Positions 61,501 through 64,000 of a stretch of DNA of 64,000 nt are shown here, one piece after another (positions within the stretch are counted from its first letter, which is position 1; every line of letters starts with the position of its first letter). The stretch comes from Beroe forskalii (Eukaryota; Ctenophora; Nuda; Beroida; Beroidae): the NCBI GenBank assembly GCA_011033025.1, contig WFMF01000417.1, positions 95,834 to 159,833 on the forward strand, written 5' to 3'. A program made the position numbers and the translations under genes. The notes beneath the pieces were generated by a model. That model worked only from the letters and a program-made list of their open reading frames with translations. It searched no databases and was not told the origin of the DNA.

Positions 61501-64000
61501 TCCTCAGGTGCTCGCTAAGAAAGTCTTCACCCTCTACTCGCTGGCCGTACAGCAACTCTCCCAACAAGAGCACTACGATTTCGGTCTCAGAGCTCTGGTA
61601 TCTGTGCTGAAGTACGCGGGAAGGAAGAAACGAGCTCTGACTGAGTATCCAGATGAGGAGATCTTACTCCTGGCTATGAAGGACATGAACGTCGCTAAAC
61701 TTACTTCCGGTTAGTCTGGAGAGAGAGAATTGGGGAAATGCAAGTCCTTCAGTGCGAGATAACGATGATTCAGTATCTTGAGGGCCTCGAATTATTTTCA
61801 TAAATATGTACTGGAAATAGAATTTGTGCCCAAAACTTTAAATTTACACTTCCTTCCCTCCAGATGACACGCCCCTCTTCAACGGCATCGTACAAGATCT
61901 CTTCCCTGGCGTTGAAACCCCCGTACTCAACTACGGTGACCTACAGACTGCCATTGAGACCCAACTCACAGCGGACAATCTACAACGAGTTCCTGTCATT
62001 ATTACAAAGATTATCCAGCTGTATGAAACGAAGAATTCAAGGCATTCTGTCATGATCGTCGGTGATACAGGTAAAAAGCTTGAAATAATTCTCTGAAAGT
62101 CAGAATGAGTAATAGAACTGATACGATGGATCTGCAAATATCAACAAGGCGATTGATGTGGAATGATTAAACAGTATGATTCAAATGATCTGTGATCTCC
62201 ATAAATTCATTTAGCATTTGTTTTCATCGGTTACTTGGGCCACAAGATCAGATATATTTATCACTGAATGATCTCCATTGAATCGAATGGATTGAATTAA
62301 AAACGGTCTTCTTATTGACGCGCGCAGCACGCGCGCGCTTTTGTTGTCATAGAAACGTAGCTAAAATTCATGAAAAGTACATTTTGCGCGCGCGGCTTGG
62401 CAAGATATCAAGACTCAACCTTCGAACATGGCAACGGCTCTTCTATTTTAGTCCCACAGCAACGTCAAACCTGATCGGAAAAGAGAAGGCTCTCAAATTC
62501 CGAGGATCAGGCATAGCTTACCATTTAGCAAAAACTGAAGAAAAAGAGTATATTTACATATTTATCGATCCCAATAGAAAATTTACCCAATCAAGTTTTG
62601 AAACATATGAACTCCCTCAGGCTCCGGAAAGTCTGTGGTTTGGAGAACGCTGAAGTTTGCCCTGTCCAACATGTGGAAGAACGATGCTTCAAACCCCAAG
62701 AACAATGTCAAGGAGTACCCTATCAACCCTAAGGCTTTGTCACTGGGTGAACTTTACGGAGAATTCGATCTCAAGTGAGTTTAAAGCTACGTGTCAAATA
62801 TAAAGTCACTATTTGATGGTAATACGTAGATACCGCAAGCAAAGTTTTCTTTGGCCGTGGATTTGACTTCTTAGATTTCAACAGGATAGATCATACAAAT
62901 CACAAAATGCATATGTGGCTATTTCGGTCCAATAACCTATGATTATCAGCGTCCTATTATCTTATCATTTTCTCATCTGTATTATCTTATTATTATGTGA
63001 CTCATGGTCAATTAAACCAGAATATTTAAGCTCTAAATCCTTCATTAGAATGACTAATAGTCAAATGATTAATCGGTTATGCATGAGCCATGAGGAAATC
63101 AGCATTCCGCATACAGGCTATTGATATTAAGAATTCTATCGGTATTCCTGTGATCTTATGACAGGAAAGAGACGGATCTATCTTCTACTTCTAACTACTA
63201 CTTAAGTATCATTAGCCCATAATGAGGGTACTCGTATGCGTATTATAAACCCCTCTCTCCCAGCACTAACGAGTGGACGGACGGCGTCCTCCGCTACGTA
63301 TGAAGATGTTCGGAGGACCCTGGTGAGAAGTGGATCCTGATTAACTGCGGACACGCTTTGGATCGAGAGTATGAACTCCGTTATGGACGACAACAAAGTG
63401 CTGACACTCATCAATGGTGAACGTATCAGCATGCCTAACCAGGTGAGGTGATGGGGCTGAGAGGGTTCAAACTCACTGCTCCATTGGTCGTTGAATAAAC
63501 TTGTGCATTTTGCAAAAACAACGACGAAACAAAGTGGCATAATAACATATCATCTATATTCTATTTATTAATTATGGGTTTAAGAATGCTAAAACTGAAA
63601 TGGTGTAAAAGAAAGTAACAGCCGTTCTTCCTGCTGTAAACCTATCCGAACATACCTGTCGACAACTTTCAAATTCTTTAGAACAGTTTCTCATAAAGCA
63701 CCTCCCCACTCCCAAAAAAGAAAAATTACTTAATTGGGTTTCCCTTTTAAGAACTCCACTAACCTAAGACTTTTCAAAATAATTAACAACAAAAGAAATT
63801 CATATGTGATCGATCAATCCTTTCTAATCCATCCCAATAAATTCCCCCAACCAATTTCATCATTATTTCACATTTTAACCACCCTCCCCAGGTTCTCTTT
63901 TCGAGGTGGGGGTCTCCCTTTCCCCCCGGCCCGGTGTCGGGTATGGGCTTCATGGCTAGCTCTGACGGGGGGCCATTTGAGACAGCAGTGGGGGAAAAGA
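37513..64000 (+). CDS. DNAH2: axonemal dynein heavy chain, DNAH2 type (N-terminal half, continues beyond window)
   Basis: The motor heavy chain of an axonemal inner-arm dynein. It starts at ATG 37513 ([16 protein letters not shown]) and has about 40 exons. Exons I placed include 37513-37584, 37734-37907, 38069-38240, 38391-38555, 38681-38873, 39041-39239, 39367-39491, 39626-39810, 39979-40184, 40608-40925, 41531-41721, 42154-42273, 42794-42967, 44192-44403, 46191-46359, 46954-47123, 49003-49330, 49805-49929, 51286-51360, 51519-51626, 51913-52338, 52496-52670, 52900-53053, 53292-53400, 53650-53814, 61508-61709, 61864-62070 and 62621-62774. The tail and linker include [22 protein letters not shown]1 has GPAGTGKTE and [12 protein letters not shown]2 has [11 protein letters not shown]. 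Collinearity with DNAH2 is close throughout. Several junctions are non-canonical, and the last exons (63264-63442 and about 63892 onward) have broken frames. Confidence 0.93.
43484..43513 (+). other. putative 30-nt microexon in DNAH2
   Basis: TTCAG precedes and GTAAGT follows a 30-nt open segment encoding [10 protein letters not shown]. It lies between exons that both end in phase 0, so inclusion adds ten residues without a frameshift. The insertion would fall just after RGHKDMM in the tail domain. The acceptor's pyrimidine tract is weak. Confidence 0.5.
43653..43673 (+). other. putative 21-nt microexon in DNAH2
   Basis: A pyrimidine-rich TCTTATTCTTATAG acceptor and a GTACGT donor bound a 21-nt segment encoding RYMDPAN, again in phase 0. 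With the 30-nt microexon it sits in the intron between 43286 and 44192. Either, both or neither could be included without frame change. Confidence 0.5.
44994..46157. mobile_element. non-autonomous hAT-type transposon in a DNAH2 intron
   Basis: The left end TAGGGTTTCCAT and right end ATGGAAACCCTA are perfect 12-bp inverted repeats. Each is followed inward by TTATCTAGATAA-rich palindromic sequence. The 8-bp direct repeat GTTCACAT lies at 44986-44993 and 46158-46165. An 8-bp target duplication with a TAGGG-type end fits the hAT superfamily. The 1164-bp interior is AT-rich and shows no transposase, so it would have needed one in trans. Confidence 0.85.
47395..47865. repeat. tandem repeat with CGCCGCAGGCGAAA units
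   Basis: Units of about 90-240 bp contain CAGCCCGCCGCAGGCGAAA, AAGGTTTTACCTCTGAGACT, TCGTATGGGATCAATTCAGT and AAAATGATTTGATCACAACA. The landmark CAGCCCGCCGCAGGC or a variant recurs at about 47483, 47570, 47699 and 47780. It lies in the DNAH2 intron after exon 46954-47123. Confidence 0.75.
47880..48415. repeat. minisatellite with GTGAGGGC and CACTCACTC units
   Basis: About six to seven units of roughly 80-90 bp carry CTCATTCAAATGATAAAAGT, GAGGGCCAAAGTGAG, AACACTCAC and TACAAGTTGATA in order. It directly follows the CGCCGCAGGC array and ends before the exon at 48543. Confidence 0.8.
53552..53662 (+). repeat. triplicated 37-bp acceptor and exon start in DNAH2
   Basis: Three tandem 37-bp copies of GTATCCCCTAACTTTCCATT followed by TCAGGTCTGGTCTTGTG start at 53552, 53589 and 53626. 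The last copy provides the true acceptor (exon from 53650, VWSCGIFIT). The second copy is also a full acceptor followed by the same codons, but its use reads VWSCGIP and then a stop. The first has TTCAAG in place of TTCAGG. Confidence 0.9.
53960..54908 (-). pseudogene. rhodopsin-class GPCR, intronless, nested antisense, one frameshift
   Basis: Seven hydrophobic segments can be followed across two frames. The first (start 54906-54908, [20 protein letters not shown]) has TM1 with GIIANL, and TM2 with [20 protein letters not shown]. It ends in TM3 to intracellular loop 2 near CYLCALRT. The second frame resumes at [16 protein letters not shown] and carries TM4-TM7: [15 protein letters not shown] is TM5 and [10 protein letters not shown] is the NPxxY-type end of TM7. 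One extra base near 54598-54606 explains the shift. The usual DRY is not evident. The gene lies opposite to DNAH2, in its 7.7 kb intron. The frameshift may be a sequencing error, in which case this is a functional orphan class A receptor. Confidence 0.8.
54980..58745. other. long AT-rich part of the DNAH2 intron
   Basis: No gene, RNA or recognisable transposon is supported in this stretch. Scattered A/T-rich sequence includes short open frames with no conserved-looking content. Confidence 0.45.
58754..60936 (-). mobile_element. Merlin DNA transposon with tandem-repeat inverted termini
   Basis: The left end GGTAATTTGGTAATCTGTCG and the complement of the right end, GGCAACTTGGTAATCTGTCG, are inverted repeats. 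The 8-bp direct repeat GATTATCA flanks the element (58746-58753 and 60937-60944). The terminal arms (to about 59270, and from about 60515) consist of 10-11 bp units such as GGTCGGTTAAC and GGTCGGTTACC, with CGCCCACGGACAGTTACCGG at intervals. The interior encodes a broken IS1595/ISXO2-type transposase. An 8-9 bp target duplication and this transposase type define the Merlin superfamily. The element lies in the large DNAH2 intron, antisense to the gene. Confidence 0.9.
59658..60165 (-). pseudogene. Merlin (IS1595/ISXO2-like DDE) transposase remnant
   Basis: Read on the minus strand, the catalytic Asp-1 is in VD at about 60136-60141. A small frameshift follows, then [20 protein letters not shown] and [19 protein letters not shown] second shift leads to [13 protein letters not shown], two in-frame stops, then [20 protein letters not shown] with Asp-2 (about 59946). 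The last open part (59658-59912) has [20 protein letters not shown] with the catalytic Glu (about 59850) and [11 protein letters not shown]. It ends [10 protein letters not shown] and [11 protein letters not shown]. This order is that of Merlin transposases. With at least two frameshifts and two stops it is inactive, and the N-terminal zinc-binding part was not found. Confidence 0.9.
62300..62410. repeat. GCGCGCG-rich patch in a DNAH2 intron
   Basis: GACGCGCGCAGCACGCGCGC and TTTGCGCGCGCGGCTTGG resemble the GC-rich edges of the dispersed repeats at 12425-12500, 19600-19700 and 35700-35760, within otherwise AT-rich intron. No gene is supported. Confidence 0.35.

Overview
The window looks like nuclear DNA of an invertebrate animal. 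The genes are rich in introns, the base composition is AT-rich, and several transposon superfamilies are present. The set includes a ciliary dynein heavy chain, an SNX14-type sorting nexin and a rhodopsin-class GPCR, which points to a metazoan with motile cilia. The sequence alone does not fix the phylum.

Layout. Positions 1-5.5 kb hold a CR1/Jockey-group LINE on the minus strand, cut by a 1.4 kb fold-back insertion. From 5.5 to 9.1 kb there is a satellite of about ten units of roughly 335 bp, followed by one orphan terminal exon (9341-9520). From 9.6 to 20.1 kb no gene is visible. This stretch holds palindromic MITE-like repeats, an E-box cluster, telomere-like repeats, and a 6.46 kb inverted repeat (12915-19378) built from short GGAACAGGATC-type tandem units. 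That inverted repeat is flanked by an 8-bp direct repeat.

From 20.6 to 34.5 kb, four minus-strand genes lie close together: prenylcysteine oxidase (PCYOX1-like), an HTATIP2-like NAD(P)-binding protein, mitochondrial ferredoxin/adrenodoxin reductase (FDXR), and SNX14-like. The HTATIP2-like gene appears to sit inside the first intron of the PCYOX1-like gene on the same strand. After 3 kb of duplicated, repeat-rich spacer, the DNAH2-type axonemal dynein heavy chain runs on the plus strand from 37.5 kb to the end of the window, reaching the AAA2 region. Its introns carry a hAT-type MITE (44994-46157), minisatellites (47.4-48.4 kb), a nested antisense intronless GPCR (53960-54908, frameshifted) and a decayed Merlin DNA transposon (58754-60936) with tandem-repeat terminal inverted repeats.

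The most unusual themes are these. (1) Several large inverted-repeat elements have arms made of short tandem repeats. One is tied to Merlin by a transposase remnant plus an 8-bp target duplication. (2) Coding sequence is repeatedly duplicated at exon edges inside introns, in some cases with only synonymous differences, and several splice junctions are non-canonical. (3) The PCYOX1-like and HTATIP2-like genes are nested and may share a first exon. The dynein, GPCR, transposase and reductase identities rest on recognised motifs and collinearity with remembered family sequences. No database search was run. Several frame disruptions near the right end could be assembly errors rather than biology.
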